Below the pieces are notes generated by a model, which was given only the letters and a program-made list of their open reading frames with translations, had not been told where the DNA came from and ran no database searches. The position numbers and the translations under genes are program-made. A DNA stretch of 64,000 bases from the NCBI GenBank assembly GCA_036571765.1, contig BROE01000010.1, positions 13,531,057 to 13,595,056 of the forward strand, in the 5' to 3' direction. This stretch comes from Plecoglossus altivelis (Eukaryota; Chordata; Actinopteri; Osmeriformes; Plecoglossidae). Below, in pieces: positions 1-10,989 of this stretch (the first letter of the stretch is position 1; each line of letters opens with the position of its first letter).

Positions 1-1550
1 CCGCTCAGCGACATTGATGAGGGCCATATTATTTTCTCTACATACAGACCAATCACGTGCAGGAGCAGACACTTGCACACATGTGTGGGACCTGCTTTAA
101 CTTGTACCTTCATAATTGTATGGTATAACCCTTTCTCTACACACTTTTCTGCCACCAATATTTCTACAGCCGGGCTCATCCAAACACACAAAAACTCTGG
201 TGTTGACTAAATCTGTCTAGTGATGACTAAATCTCCAATTGTATGTCTCTTTATCTCTGTCAGACAACTGGACGTGTGTTGTGTGTCAGGGCTGACTCAG
301 TAATAAAAGTCTATTTAAGCCATGAGTGAAACTGATCCTGTTTGGCAGCCATCTAATACCAGCCAAAACCAGGCAATATATCCGAACAACAGAATAACAG
401 TCGACCGCAGGCTTCTTTCACAGCACATAATTTCAGTATAATTTAACTTCCAGAGATTGAGAGAAACGTGCATATTGAACAATATACTGTACCTGAAAAT
501 GACCCTACCCTATTGATGAGGGGTTTGCACTAGATTGTTTTTAGGTTTGGTTTGCATGTGTTGTCTTCTACAAGAGGGTAGAGGACAGACTGGTCTCAGA
601 TTTTAATCCATGGCTGTTTAGGAGATTGAACCACTCCACTAGTGACCTTTCACTCTCAATGGCAACATAGACAGCCTAAAGCAGTAGGCTACTTGGATGT
701 GGGCTCAACCAGGCATTGTGTGTGCATCTGCAGAGTAGGCAGCTGGCAGAGCTAAACAAACTAACCCTTACGAGACAGAAAAAAATCAATTTTGGCAATG
801 CAGTTAACTATGAAGATATCTCTAAGTATTTGTGCACACACACACTCATTTGCAGGGATCACCTCCATTCTCAGTGAATTTACATTGGGCCCATTATGCT
901 ACAGCCAGTCTTCCTGTCACTGTGGGGTTTAGTGGTACCCCAATAAATTTTACTGCTGTGTCCATGTGGTCACACAGAGACACACAAACACACTCATGTT
1001 ACAAACATAGCTAAACTCTGGGTCAATCTGAAGAAAGAAGAGACAATTCATCTTTTAATATCTAAAATTCTGTCTTAACCTCTCTTGTTGTTTTAGGCCA
1101 CTTTCTACCATATCTCTCCAGGCTTGTGGTTGTAAGCATGTTTGTGCTCTGGGTTTGCGATTATGTACAAGTCCTGAGTCTGTTTACTATGTTGCACTTC
1201 TCCACTTTTGAGTGGGTGATCTGGATTCTTCAGATATTTGCCAGATGGAATTTCATTTCCACAAGCCCCTTTGTTCCAAATGTTTGGTCTACATACTGTT
1301 CTTTTTCAGTCTACACTGTTCAATAATCATAAGACTGAAAACATAGAGTTTAGAGTATCTATACCAGTTATTTCTCAACAAAAAAGGGTCCCATTGGTCC
1401 CAAAATTAAAGTGAACTCCATATATGTAAAATATTTTCTTTGTTGATTTGAAAGTATATCATGATGTCACACACACAACCACCTCTTTATCAATGGTTCA
1501 TTCAATAAATCTCATAGGGTTAGGGTTAGCCTGACTGAATATAAAAAGGG
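1..1550. other. Non-coding stretch, nothing recognised
   Basis: The short open frames here have no recognisable domain, no splice-site context and low-complexity composition. I see no transposon end, no tandem repeat of note and no RNA gene. It reads as intergenic or intronic vertebrate DNA. Confidence 0.6.
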
Positions 1551-1660
1551 AGAGAATGAAAAAAGAAGGAGAGCAAGAGGGAAGAAAGAGAGGTAGTGAA
1601 TGGAAGGGACAGAGGGAAGATGGAGAGGGCAATAGACAAAAAAAGAGTGATGGCAGAATC
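1551..1660. repeat. Purine-rich low-complexity tract
   Basis: About 110 bases made almost entirely of A and G on the plus strand (GAA, GGA and GAGG runs). Open frames on both strands are a by-product of this composition and are not taken as genes. It may adopt unusual DNA structure, but no function is visible. Confidence 0.6.
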
Positions 1661-1685
1661 TTTGGGTTTGGTGTACTTTCTCCAC

Positions 1686-1925
1686 AGCCTGGTCCTTACC
1701 AGAGTCTCGTACATTTCATTTGTATAGAAAGTCTAGGTTCTCTCCATTGACAAACGTGATGTCCTTGAAGAGAGGTTCTCTGTTGAAGTTTAAAACAATT
1801 GAATATGCCCAGAGCCACTCAGAATCTGCCATAAGCAGTTGTTAACGTTAGCTCGTGATATAGGTCATGTGCCAACCTACGGATCTATGTAGCCACACAG
1901 ACTGTAAACAAGTTGGAATAAGTAG
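1686..1925 (-). repeat. Dispersed repeat, inverse copy of part of 48.1-48.35 kb
   Basis: The segment around 1686-1715 (CCTGGTCCTTACCAGA, then TCTCGTACATTT) is the reverse complement of sequence near 48310-48345. Weaker resemblance continues toward the CTGTAAACAA block near 1900. This points to an interspersed repeat present in both orientations in the window. Family not identified; probably a non-autonomous DNA transposon remnant. Confidence 0.4.
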
Positions 1926-2399
1926 AAGAGTGTTTGAAGATGTTGAATTAAAGAATTAAAGAAACAATTGTAAATCTATATTTAACACTAAAACCAGTGA
2001 TAATGTTGCAGTTGTTTCAGGTCATCCACCCATGCAATGCAGTGACTACCAGGCTACTACGTGACATGGATATTTTTCAGAAGTGGATAAATGAGGAGAC
2101 AATGGATACAGGGGAGTGATGCCATTCCACACCTTCCAAAACTCCATGGGTCATACAAAATTCTCTAACTTTGACAGAAACATTCTGTGCAAACTAAAAT
2201 GTAAGCACTTATGGCAATGGATGCATTCCAGGCTGAAAGACTGCAAAGCTGTAGCAATTCAATCAGTTACTTGCCTGATTTGAAATAGCTTTCCTTTGTA
2301 AAAGGAAAAGGACGACAGCCTGTTAGAGAGAAAACTATTCCCTATTTTTCTGTCAAATTCGAATTTTGATTCAGGTCATTTAAGTCTTGAAACTTGAGT

Positions 2400-2835
2400 G
2401 AGAATATGTCACAGTTATTATTCACAATTAATAATCACAATTATTTTTGTGATTTGTGTAAAACTGGCAATCTGAGTGAGAACGTCCCCACTACACAGTC
2501 AGACTGGGGTCATTCACGCTCATTGTGTTTAGTGTTTTATTTCACTCCATTCCACTGGAAACTTCAGGGAGGACAGCTTTTTGGAGATACGGGCCTGATG
2601 AAGATATATATATATATATATATATATATAACCAGCGTCTCTGATATCTTCAACCAAGCATTTTATTTGCCTGAGATAGTGACCTGTGTTGTTATGTAAA
2701 ATCTACAATTCTCTATGCCTGCTTGGCTGTCTTTGCTCTGCAGCTTTGCTTGTTGTACACCAATCAATCAGCACACAGCCCATCTAAAAATTAAGAAGCA
2801 TACCATATATATATATGAGAAAACAGTGCGTCTCA
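2400..2835 (+). repeat. Dispersed repeat shared with 48.95-49.18 kb, carrying (TA)n
   Basis: Two blocks match the later copy in the same order: TTTTTGTGATTTGTG followed by AAACTGGCAATCTGAG near 2445-2480, and TTGTACACCAA, CAATCAG and GCATACCATATATA near 2750-2815. A pure TA microsatellite (2604-2631) lies between them here and is absent from the other copy. No coding content; family not identified. Confidence 0.45.
2604..2631. repeat. (TA)n microsatellite
   Basis: An uninterrupted run of about 14 AT dinucleotides directly visible in the sequence. Likely length-polymorphic. Confidence 0.95.
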
Positions 2836-2840
2836 ACAAC

Positions 2841-4730
2841 AGGCCCTAGTCACTGGGTCGCGTCACATCTTTCCCTTCTCCAATAACTCAATCAATATCT
2901 GTCTTTGACCTTTGACACCATCCACTTCCTTTCTCTGTCCGGCCTCAGGACTTGCTTCCTGTTGGTGCTGCTTCCCAAAAAACATCTGCTCCAGTGTGTC
3001 TCATGATCCTTAGAAGAGACAGCTAACTCTAAGGAGAGGAAGAGTTGAAACACAAAAGAGTGCCTCCTGTCTCTCTCTCCATCTCTTCTGTGATATTCCT
3101 CCGCCCTCTTTGATTGCCCTCCATAAGATTCTCAGCTCTCTTTAAACTGCTCAAAGTAAAATACACTTATACGTTACACATTTAAGCGATTAATTTAAAG
3201 CCCTGCTGGAGACTACTATTGCACTTAGCAGTTCTTTGGAGGACAACTGTCTGTGAAGAGATTTACTTGAATAATGCTGTAAATATAAGGGTGTGGGTTT
3301 CATTTGGGAGGTTGTGGCTGTGCGTTGGAGGGTGTTTTTGTGTGTGTGAGTGTGCTAATACAGTTGTGTTCTAAACATGCTCTCAGTCTCATCTATTGTA
3401 CCTTTACATTGTTTTGTTCTCTCTGTTCACATTCCTGGGAATATATTGTGTTTGTATTAAAATGCTATACTTTAATTTATTTTGTAATATCATAGCATCT
3501 GACAATAGTTTACAATTGAATAACTTTGCTAGTGTGAGGACAAGAAGTTCATAAAATAAATCACCTGTTGATATATTACAAATTATTGCACAAAGGTATA
3601 CGACAAAGTGTAAACTTTCAAGTTATAATGTAACATTTTCTAAAACATTACTGTTCTGGTACCATCTCAACAAAATAGTTATTGAACTCAAGTACTCAAG
3701 GCATAATACTTACCAAGAAGTTGTAGCCAATTATCCCACATGGGCGTACATTTGATTGTTTCTCTCAGGATGAAACAAAGAAAAGGCACACACATGTCAA
3801 ATGTACATGTGCAATGTCTATTTGAGAGTCAAGAATCACAAGAAGGAATACTAAGTCAACACGTGTGTCATAGCGTCAAGGGGCTGTCATCTGTAAGTCT
3901 ACAGGTGCAAAATACACAAGTCAAAGGACATTTGTGTTATGAACACAGGACGACAACAAGGACATTGAATTCAGTCATATTGTCTTGTATGTTTTGTTGG
4001 TAAATATTGCTGAAAGACGTGTATGCTACACATCTACAACAAATGTAGGTTTTCTACACAAATTATGCAAGAAATTTGATGCACTGTTTAGATGAGGAGA
4101 AACTTATTTGCAAAGCACAAGCAAAAAACACCTTTCATCTTGTTCTGGCTCTTCCAGGGTTACCATTATGACTGTGTAGTGAGACAGATTATTTCATGTA
4201 CCTGGATTCCTGTGTCACTAAATAGATCATCAGTATCATGACAGACCCCATAGCTTGGCTGAATTTAAACCTATATGACCTTACACTTAGCCTGGTGTAA
4301 GCCCATTGACCTATTAGCAGTTTTTTTTAGGAAATGCTGGTCAGTTGGTGTTTAAAAAAACCAAGCCATATAATAATAATATTATATTTATTGTTATTGT
4401 ACACGGTACAACAAGATAACACATAAAAAACTGTTAATATAATAAGATAAAAATCTAGAAGGATGAACTTAAAACACACACACACAAAATCACATTCTAC
4501 TATTGCACTGCTCTCTAAAATTTCACATAGAAATGTAAAATATTGCATTTAAAATCTTGAATGTAAGGTAAGGAAAAGCATCTGATAAGAGGTTGGACCA
4601 CTGCAAAAAGCAGCTTCACCAGAAAGGCCAATACCCTCATCAAAGACACCATGGTGGAAGCTTTGCTAAGGGAGGAGTTTGTCAAGCTCTCTGTTTGAGG
4701 AAACTTCTGGAAGCGAACAATGACCACAGG
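2841..4730. other. Non-coding stretch, nothing recognised
   Basis: AT-rich, with short TAA/ATA-rich patches near 4365-4400. No open frame with a recognisable domain, no transposon ends and no RNA gene seen. Confidence 0.55.
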
Positions 4731-4734
4731 AGCT

Positions 4735-5970
4735 GCAATTGGATTCTGGACTTTCTAACTGAAAGACCTCAGTCAGTCCGCGTCGGCCATAACACCTCGA
4801 GCACCTCAACACTGAGCCAGGTGCCCCACAAGGCTGTGTGCTCAGCCCGCTGCTCTTCACGCTGCTGACCCACGACTGCACTGCCAACTTCAGCTCCAAC
4901 CACATTATCAAGTTTGCTGATGACACAACAGTGGTAGGTCTCATCAGCAACAACGATGAAACACACTATAGAGAGGAAGTGGCACAGCTGGCGAAATGGT
5001 GTAGGGCTAACAACCTGTCCCTCAACTTGAGCAAGACAAAGGAGGTTGTGATGGACTTCAGGAGGAACTCCGCGGATCACCCCCCACTGACCATTGACAA
5101 CTCGCCTGTCGAGAGAGTCAACAGCAACAAATTCCTGGGGGTGCACATCACAGAGGACCTTACCTGGACCACCAACACCAAGTCCCTCTCAAAGAAGGCA
5201 CATCAGCGCCTACACTTCCTCCGCCGGCTGAAGAGAGCAAGTCTCCCTCCACCCATCCTCACCACATTCTACAGGGGCACCATTGAGAGTGTGCTGACCA
5301 GCTGCATCACTGTCTGGTACGGGAACTGCACTGCAGCAGACCGCAAGACCATCCAGCGAACAGTGAACACAGCTGCGAAGATCATCGGTGCCCCTCTCCC
5401 CTCCATCCTAGACATCTTCCACACACGATGCTCCAGCAAGGCCAATAGTATCGTTAAGGACCCCACCCACCCCTCCCACAGCCTCTTCCAGCCGCTACCA
5501 TCAGGTAGACGATACCGGAGCATCAGAGCCCGCTCTGCCAGACTGATCAACAGCTTCTTCCCCCAGGCTGTGAGAGCCCTGAACTCTTCCGGGTCTCTAT
5601 GACTATCCACACAATAACTAAGACTATCGGAAAACTGGCACTAGTCACTCACCGACTGCACTTTTCGTACACACTGCCGTGTGTACACAAACTGCACTAA
5701 AGACTCTGTAATAATATGTATCTATTCTTCGCACATGTACAATACTCTTTGCACATGCACATCGGTAAGTATTCGTACAGTTTGTATAGTTTGTATCCTG
5801 TTTAGTTTATGTATAGGAAAATTGTTATATTCATTTTAAATTGTTTGTTGTTTGTCTGTACTGTTGAATGTCTGTACTTATGTAGCACCGTGGCGAGGCA
5901 CGACATTTCGTTCCACTGTATGCACCCGCATGTAGCGGAATGACAATAAAGCACAACTTGAACTTGATAT
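4735..5970 (+). mobile_element. L2-clade LINE, 5'-truncated, complete 3' end
   Basis: A non-LTR retrotransposon fragment covering the second half of the reverse transcriptase, the C-terminal region and the full 3' UTR. The 3' end (5880-5970) carries an AATAAA-like element, an L2-type tail with ACGACATTTCGTTC and ATGTAGCGGAATGACAAT, and the tail repeat ACTTGA-ACTTGA. The same tail recurs at 14502-14596 and, inverted, at 51739-51835. The RT segment is about 97% identical by eye to 53436-54020, so both copies are fairly young. A 1-base deletion near 4818 (compared with the other copy) shifts the frame just before the QG-CVLSP block. Clade assignment rests on RT motifs and tail. Confidence 0.85.
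4838..5602 (+). pseudogene. L2-type reverse transcriptase, C-terminal half (254 codons open)
   Basis: Encodes the part of an RT polyprotein from the SPLLF block through the catalytic FADDTTVVG box (residues 26-34), the KFLGVHITEDLTW block (98-110) and a C-terminal region ending in a conserved SFFPQAVRALNS segment. The catalytic ADD is intact. The frame is lost upstream through a 1-base deletion near 4818, and the finger domain and endonuclease are missing because of 5' truncation, so no working enzyme is expected. The methionine at 4838 is internal and not a natural start. Confidence 0.8.
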
Positions 5971-6406
5971 GAATGAGGCTCTGCAGTCAGAAGAGGTGTA
6001 TGAGGAGGTTTCCAGAAAGCAGCAAGACGACGACATTGAGAGAACGGCTGGTGAAAGTGAGCCAAGATGAGAAGATGAGTACACGAGAAGGAAGCTGCTT
6101 TGATAAAGCTAGGAGCCAGCAGAAAATGCCTTGAATGCCATATTGAGAATGTATATTGCAGAGACGCATACCTGTGCAGAAGCAGAGACTGTAGAAGAGA
6201 AAGCAGAGCATACCAGCAGTACTTTCTCTGGCCAAAAGGAGAATTCAAAAGGTTAGAAGTCAGGATTGGAAAAAGCAGACAAAGAGCAGGTTGTCAGAAG
6301 AGCAGAATAGTTTTTTGTCTGAACTCTCCAGAGAGCAAGCAGAAAGGTGCAGAAAAGCGTTCACAAAGCGTTCAACAAAAATGCATTATCAGAAGGCACC
6401 GGTAAG

Positions 6407-6474
6407 AACCAGTCTGAACTTTTGAAAGTAAATGGCCAATGTGAAGTTCCTGTCCTCATGATGCTGATAGAGGT
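6407..6474 (+). repeat. Internal direct repeat, copy 1 (BEL remnant)
   Basis: 68 bases starting AACCAGTCTGAACT, about 87% identical by eye to 7745-7812. It lies at the start of the protease-like segment. Confidence 0.8.
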
Positions 6475-7744
6475 CACATCTAATTCAGAGCAGAAGATTG
6501 GCTGTCTTGGATCGTGGATCATGTCAGATACAAACTACATTACTCATAAGGCTGCCAACGAGGTTACAGAATGAGAAGATCATTTTAGTAGTGCATGGAG
6601 TAGGTGGGATGACCATAAAGGTGAACACTGAGTGAGATTACTTCAGAATCAGATTCAGGACTCCCAAAGGAACAGAAAGAGCACATGAAGTTGTCTGCTA
6701 TGGCCTGGATGAGATCACCAATGTGCACAAAGATGTTGGACCAGACAATGTTGTAGACCAAAACTACAAACAATCTTATTGTAGTATCTAAGAGTACAAA
6801 AACAAGTGGAACTTCTCATTATCCATGGAGTAGGAAGAGTTTCTCCACAAAGGGTGAGAGATGTTGGAGACTTTGACTTATGGGAAGGTCCATTAGGAAA
6901 ATCAGTAGGCAAAACACACCCCTGCTTGTCTAAGGAGACAAAGATGGAAGTTCATGAAACCAAGGTTCACTTTGTTCGCTCTATAAGGACAGTTGCAGTG
7001 AAATACAAGAATGTCAGCCCAACAGCCCAGATGCAAGAGGAAACCATGGCTGAGGTTCGAGTTATAGCTGCTAATTGTGAGTTCTTGAAATAGGAGAAAT
7101 TGGACAGCATTGGAGCAGCCTGAGAACCGAGGTATGGAGAATGTGAGCGAAGAAACTGCCAACTAAGAGGAAAAGAGACCTTGGCGAAGGAGAGGGACCT
7201 GGTGATGATTAAGGGAGGCCTCACCTACGTCAAGAAAAATACTGGTCTGACGTTAATAGCACCAAACCTCCAACCCTAGTAAGACTTGGAATGGCAGTCA
7301 GACGTTCAAAAGGATAAACATGAATAATATTCCGCTTAAGGGACCAGATGTTATCTATGCAATCAAAGCTGTCCTGTTGAAATTAAGAGGTGTGTATGCA
7401 GCTCAAGAAGACATCAAGAAAATGTACAAATCAGTGTGGTTGGAGAAGCAGAAAATGCACCTTTATAGATTATTGTAGAGGGACAGTGAAGATAAGGAGA
7501 TAAGTGAACATGCCATCACAAGAATCAACATGATTGACAAGGAATGCGAGAAACAGTAAGACTGCCCGTGTTTTCTCACCTTCTTGCATAGGATATTTAT
7601 GTGGATGTCCTCTTAACTTCCCACAACAACCTGGAACAACTGGACAAACTCATGGGAGCAGTTAAGGGAATTTTGAGAGCTGGTGGCTTATTTCTTAAAC
7701 CATCTCAAACCAACCAAGGCAGGAGTGGAAATCAAGTGAAATAG

Positions 7745-7812
7745 AACCAGTCTGAACTCTTGAATGGTAATGACCTATGTGAACTTCCTGTACTCATGAT
7801 GCTGATGGAGGT
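7745..7812 (+). repeat. Internal direct repeat, copy 2 (BEL remnant)
   Basis: Second copy of the 68-base block, found after the RT remnant. Its natural place is upstream of RT, so this copy is out of order. Confidence 0.8.
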
Positions 7813-8586
7813 AACGATGAGGGAATAGCAGGAACCCTTCTCAAGATTTGGTGAAAAGCCTGCTTAATAAAAAGTAAAAGGCTTGCCTAGAATATAGTGG
7901 ACAGTTGTGTGGTCTGCAGAAAAGCCTGAGCAAAACATTGTCAGCAGATCATGAGTGACCTTCTACCTGAGTAAATAACAGTGGTCCTGTTCGGCCCTTA
8001 TGAGGTAAGAGATAAAGTTAGGGACAGTCAACCTCAAGGTCTGGGGATTGTCCTCTGATGCATGGCTTCAAGGGCAATCCACACTGATGTGACTGGTCAT
8101 ACGAGGGTTTCCTGCTAACCTACCATGGATTCACGTCAATAGGAAACCTTTCCAGTAAGCTGTAGTCTGATGCTAGTACTAACTTTGCAGGGGCCAAACC
8201 TGGTCTTGAGGAACACATTTTTGGATTGGCTGAAAAAATCAGAGCTTGACGAAGAAGCTGCCAAGTGGAATGGTTTGGAATGGTTTGGAGGATACATCCT
8301 GCAGACTCACCCCACAGAAATGGAGCAGCAGAGGCTGCTCTCCAGACAGTAAAAAGGGCTCTGAACAACCTTGAAGGAAATGGGGTTTTCACATGCTGGA
8401 AACAGCAAATGTTTGTCTTTATGGCAGCCAACCTGGCAAATGAGAGACCAATTGATGCTAGGACTACAGTATGGCATTCGAACCTTTACTGTAGAAATGA
8501 TAACGAGTATGTACTGTAATGTACACGTTTTAATATACAATAGCTAATTAGCATACAGTACAATAGCTGATAATACAATATCTAAG

Positions 8587-8595
8587 TATAATAGC
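8587..8595 (+). repeat. Target-site duplication, left copy
   Basis: TATAATAGC immediately before the Rex3-like 5' end. The same nine bases follow the GATG tail at 10978-10986. Confidence 0.75.
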
Positions 8596-8720
8596 CCTCC
8601 TTGAACCACCACCTTAACGTGGTGGAGGGGTTTGAGTGCTTGAATGATCCCAGGAGCTATGTTGTCGGGGGCAATAAGCCCCTGGTAGGGTTTCCCATGG
8701 CAAACTGGTCCTAGGTGACT
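8596..8720 (+). other. Structured 5' leader of the Rex3-like element
   Basis: Contains a possible stem CTTGAACC/GGTTTGAG (with G-T pairs) enclosing CCACC/GGTGG, followed by a perfect GGGGC-AATAA-GCCCC hairpin. The same elements occur in the copy at 63389-63508 with only a couple of substitutions. Position at the extreme 5' end suggests an RNA structure needed for processing, translation or integration; HDV-like ribozymes are known at RTE 5' ends, but the fold is not demonstrated here. Confidence 0.4.
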
Positions 8721-9076
8721 ACAGACTAAGTAAAAAATATAACATCAACTTGACATCTGAGTATAAAAAAAACATCCGTACGATTCGGTATATTCTTGCT
8801 CGTAACATTGTAAACGAAAAAAGAGAAAGAGACAATTATATGATAGTTCACTTCAAGGCGGGCATACAAGAAAAACTCCCAATGGACTCGAAAAAAAACA
8901 CAAGGAGAGATGCGATTATCGACCGTCCTGGAGTGTGAAGAACACCGTTCACAGGAAAATGCCGGGCCCCCCCCAAAAAAGCGCCCATAGTTATACTGAG
9001 TAGAGTGACAAGAGGCCCAGGTGTATGCTCCGTGGTGCTGGTGGATCGGTAACTGTTTGTTGACTATCCAGCAGAG

Positions 9077-10948
9077 ATGTATAACCCACGTACATCTGGT
9101 TGGACCTGGCTTGAGACAGTTGACAGGTATCGGCAGGCCAAGCGTGCCGCGGCTCGGATTGTCGCGGAGGCGAAAACTCGGGTCTGGGAGGAATTCGGGG
9201 AGGCTATGGAGAAGGACTACCGGACGGCCGCAAGGAAATTCTGGCAAACCGTTCGCCGACTCAGGGGGGAGAAGCGGTTCTTCACCAACACCGTGTACGG
9301 TGGGGGCGGGGAGCTGCTGACCTCAACTGGGGACGTTGTTGAGCGGTGGAAGGAATACTTTGAGGATCTCCTCAATCCTGCCGTCACGTCTTCCGAGGAG
9401 GAAGCAGAGGCTGAGGACCCGGAGGTGGACTCGTCGATCACCCAGGCGGAGGTCACCGAGGTGGTCGGTGGGCTCCTCGGTGGCAAAGCCCCGGGGGTAG
9501 ATGAGATCCGCCCCGAGTATCTTAAGTCTCTGGATGTTGTGGGGCTGTCGTGGCTGACACGTCTCTTCAACATTGCGTGGCGCCTTGGGACGGTGCCGCT
9601 GGACTGGCAGACCGGGGTGGTGGTACCCCTTTATAAGAAGGGGGACCGGAGGGTGTGTTCCAACTACAGGGGGATCACACTCCTCAGCCTCCCTGGTAAG
9701 GTCTATGCCAGGGTACTGGAGAGGAGAATCCGTCCGATAGTCGAACCTCGGATTCAGGAAGAGCAGTGTGGGTTTCGTCCTGGCCGCGGAACACTGGACC
9801 AGCTCTACACACTTCATCGGGTGCTTGAGGGTTCATGGGAGTTTGCCCAACCGGTTCACATGTGTTTTGTGGACCTGGAGAAGGCGTTCGACCGTGTCCC
9901 TCGTGGTGCCCTGTGGGGGGTTTGCCGGGAGTACGGGGTCCGGGGCCCTTTGCTCAGGGCCGTCCGGTCCCTGTATGACCGGAGCAGGAGCTGTGTTCGC
10001 ATTGCCGGTAGTAAGTCGGACCTGTTCTCGGTGCATGTTGGACTCCGCCAGGGCTGCCCTTTGTCACCGGTTCTGTTCATTGTCTTCATGGACAGAATTT
10101 CTAGGCACAGCCAGGGGCCGGAGGGTGTCTGGTTCGGGGGGCACAGGATTTCATCTCTGCTATTCGCAGATGATGTTGTCCTGATGGCTCCATCGGACCG
10201 GGACCTACAGCATGCACTAGAGCGGTTTGCAGCCGAGTGTGAAGCTGCCGGGATGGGAATCAGCACCTCGAAATCTGAGGCCATGGTTCTCGACCGGAAG
10301 AAGGTGGCTTGCTCCCTCCGGGTGGGTGGGGAGCCCTTGCTTCAAGTGGAGGAGTTCAAGTATCTCGGGGTCTTGTTCATCAATGAGGGAAGGACGGAAC
10401 GTGAGATTGACAGGCGGATCGGTGCAGCGGCCGCAGTGATGCGCTCTCTGTACCGGTCCGTCGTGGTGAAGAAGGAGCTGAGCCGGAAGGCAAAGCTCTC
10501 AATTTACCGGTCTATCTACGTTCCTACTCTCACCTATGGTCATGAACTTTGAGTAATGACCAAAAGGACGAGATCGCGGATACAAGCGGTCGAAATGAGT
10601 TTTCTCCGCAGGGTGGCTGGGCGCTCCCTTAGAGATAAGGTGAGGAGCTCGGTCACACGGGAGGAGCTCGGAGTAGAGCCGCTGCTCCTCCACGTCGAGA
10701 GGAGCCAGCTGAGGTGGCTCGGGCATCTGTTTCGGATGCCTCCTGGACGCCTCCCTCGGGAGGTGTTCCGGGCATGTCCTACCGGGAGGCGGCCCCGGGG
10801 AAGACCCAGGACACGCTAGAGGGACTATGTCTCTCGGCTGGCCTGGGAACGCCTCGGGATCCCCCCGGAGGAGCTGGAGGTGGTGGCGTGGAGAAGGAAG
10901 TCTGGGCCTCCCTGCTCAGACTGCTGCCCCCGCGACCCGGCCCCGGAT
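9077..10948 (+). pseudogene. Rex3-like reverse transcriptase ORF, broken by two stops
   Basis: A 491-codon open stretch (9077-10552) encodes the linker and most of the RT of an RTE-clade LINE: GFRPGRG (residues 232-238), motif A FVDLEKAFD (264-272), motif B GLRQGCPLSP (322-331), catalytic FADDVVLM (363-370) and EFKYLGV (426-432). The frame stops at 10550-10552, where the sister fragment at 19861 has TGG and this copy has TGA. It reopens at once (10553-10816: MTKRTRSRIQAVEMSFLRR, ERSQLRWLGHLFRMPPGR), then stops again at TAG near 10817, where the copy at 20130 has TGG. A frameshift follows near 10880. The RT core is intact but the endonuclease is absent, so autonomous activity is not expected. 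Residues downstream of FADD match the fragments at 19.4, 40.0 and 43.1 kb. Confidence 0.85.
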
Positions 10949-10977
10949 AAGCGGAAGAAAATGGATGGATGGATAAT

Positions 10978-10986
10978 TATAATAGC
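10978..10986 (+). repeat. Target-site duplication, right copy
   Basis: TATAATAGC directly after the GATG tail, matching 8587-8595. Confidence 0.75.
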
Positions 10987-10989
10987 TGT

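Larger units (their letters stand above)
5971..8525 (+). mobile_element. Decayed BEL/Pao-type LTR retrotransposon (gag-pol remnant)
   Basis: Stop-riddled sequence that, read across frames, shows parts of a BEL/Pao polyprotein in the expected order. There is a charged gag-like stretch (5970-6400), a retropepsin-like region ending in THKAANEV (about 6410-6570), an RT region (7340-7720) in which the YVDD box reads YVDV (near 7600), and an integrase region (8000-8470) with HTD, HPADSPHRNGAAEAA and MAANLANERPIDART segments. Dozens of stops and frameshifts exclude function. No LTRs were identified. A 68-base block of the protease region recurs after the RT (see findings). The left edge abuts the L2 tail and the right edge lies before the Rex3-like element. 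Confidence 0.7.
8596..10977 (+). mobile_element. RTE-clade LINE (Rex3-like), both ends present, interior altered
   Basis: The 5' end (CCTCCTTGAACC, then a GC-rich leader with two hairpins) is nearly identical to 63389-63508. The 3' end is CGGATAAGCGGAAGAAAATGGATGGATGG-like, i.e. a very short 3' UTR with GATG repeats, as described for Rex3 of the RTE clade. A 9-bp target duplication flanks it, so this was a single insertion. Compared with the copy at 63.4 kb, sequence diverges at about 8730. Bases 8732-9020 are AT-rich and not recognisable as element sequence, and the whole endonuclease and the leader downstream of 8730 are missing. The element resumes by 9095 within the polyprotein linker before RT. 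Confidence 0.85.

Noticed and set aside
4666..5610. Minus-strand open frames opposite the L2 RT
   Set aside because: Shadows; all recognisable motifs (FADD, LGVHI) are on the plus strand.
9217..10284. Long minus-strand open frames (118-164 codons)
   Set aside because: They lie opposite the Rex3-like RT frame, whose RT motifs are on the plus strand; antisense shadows of GC-rich coding sequence.
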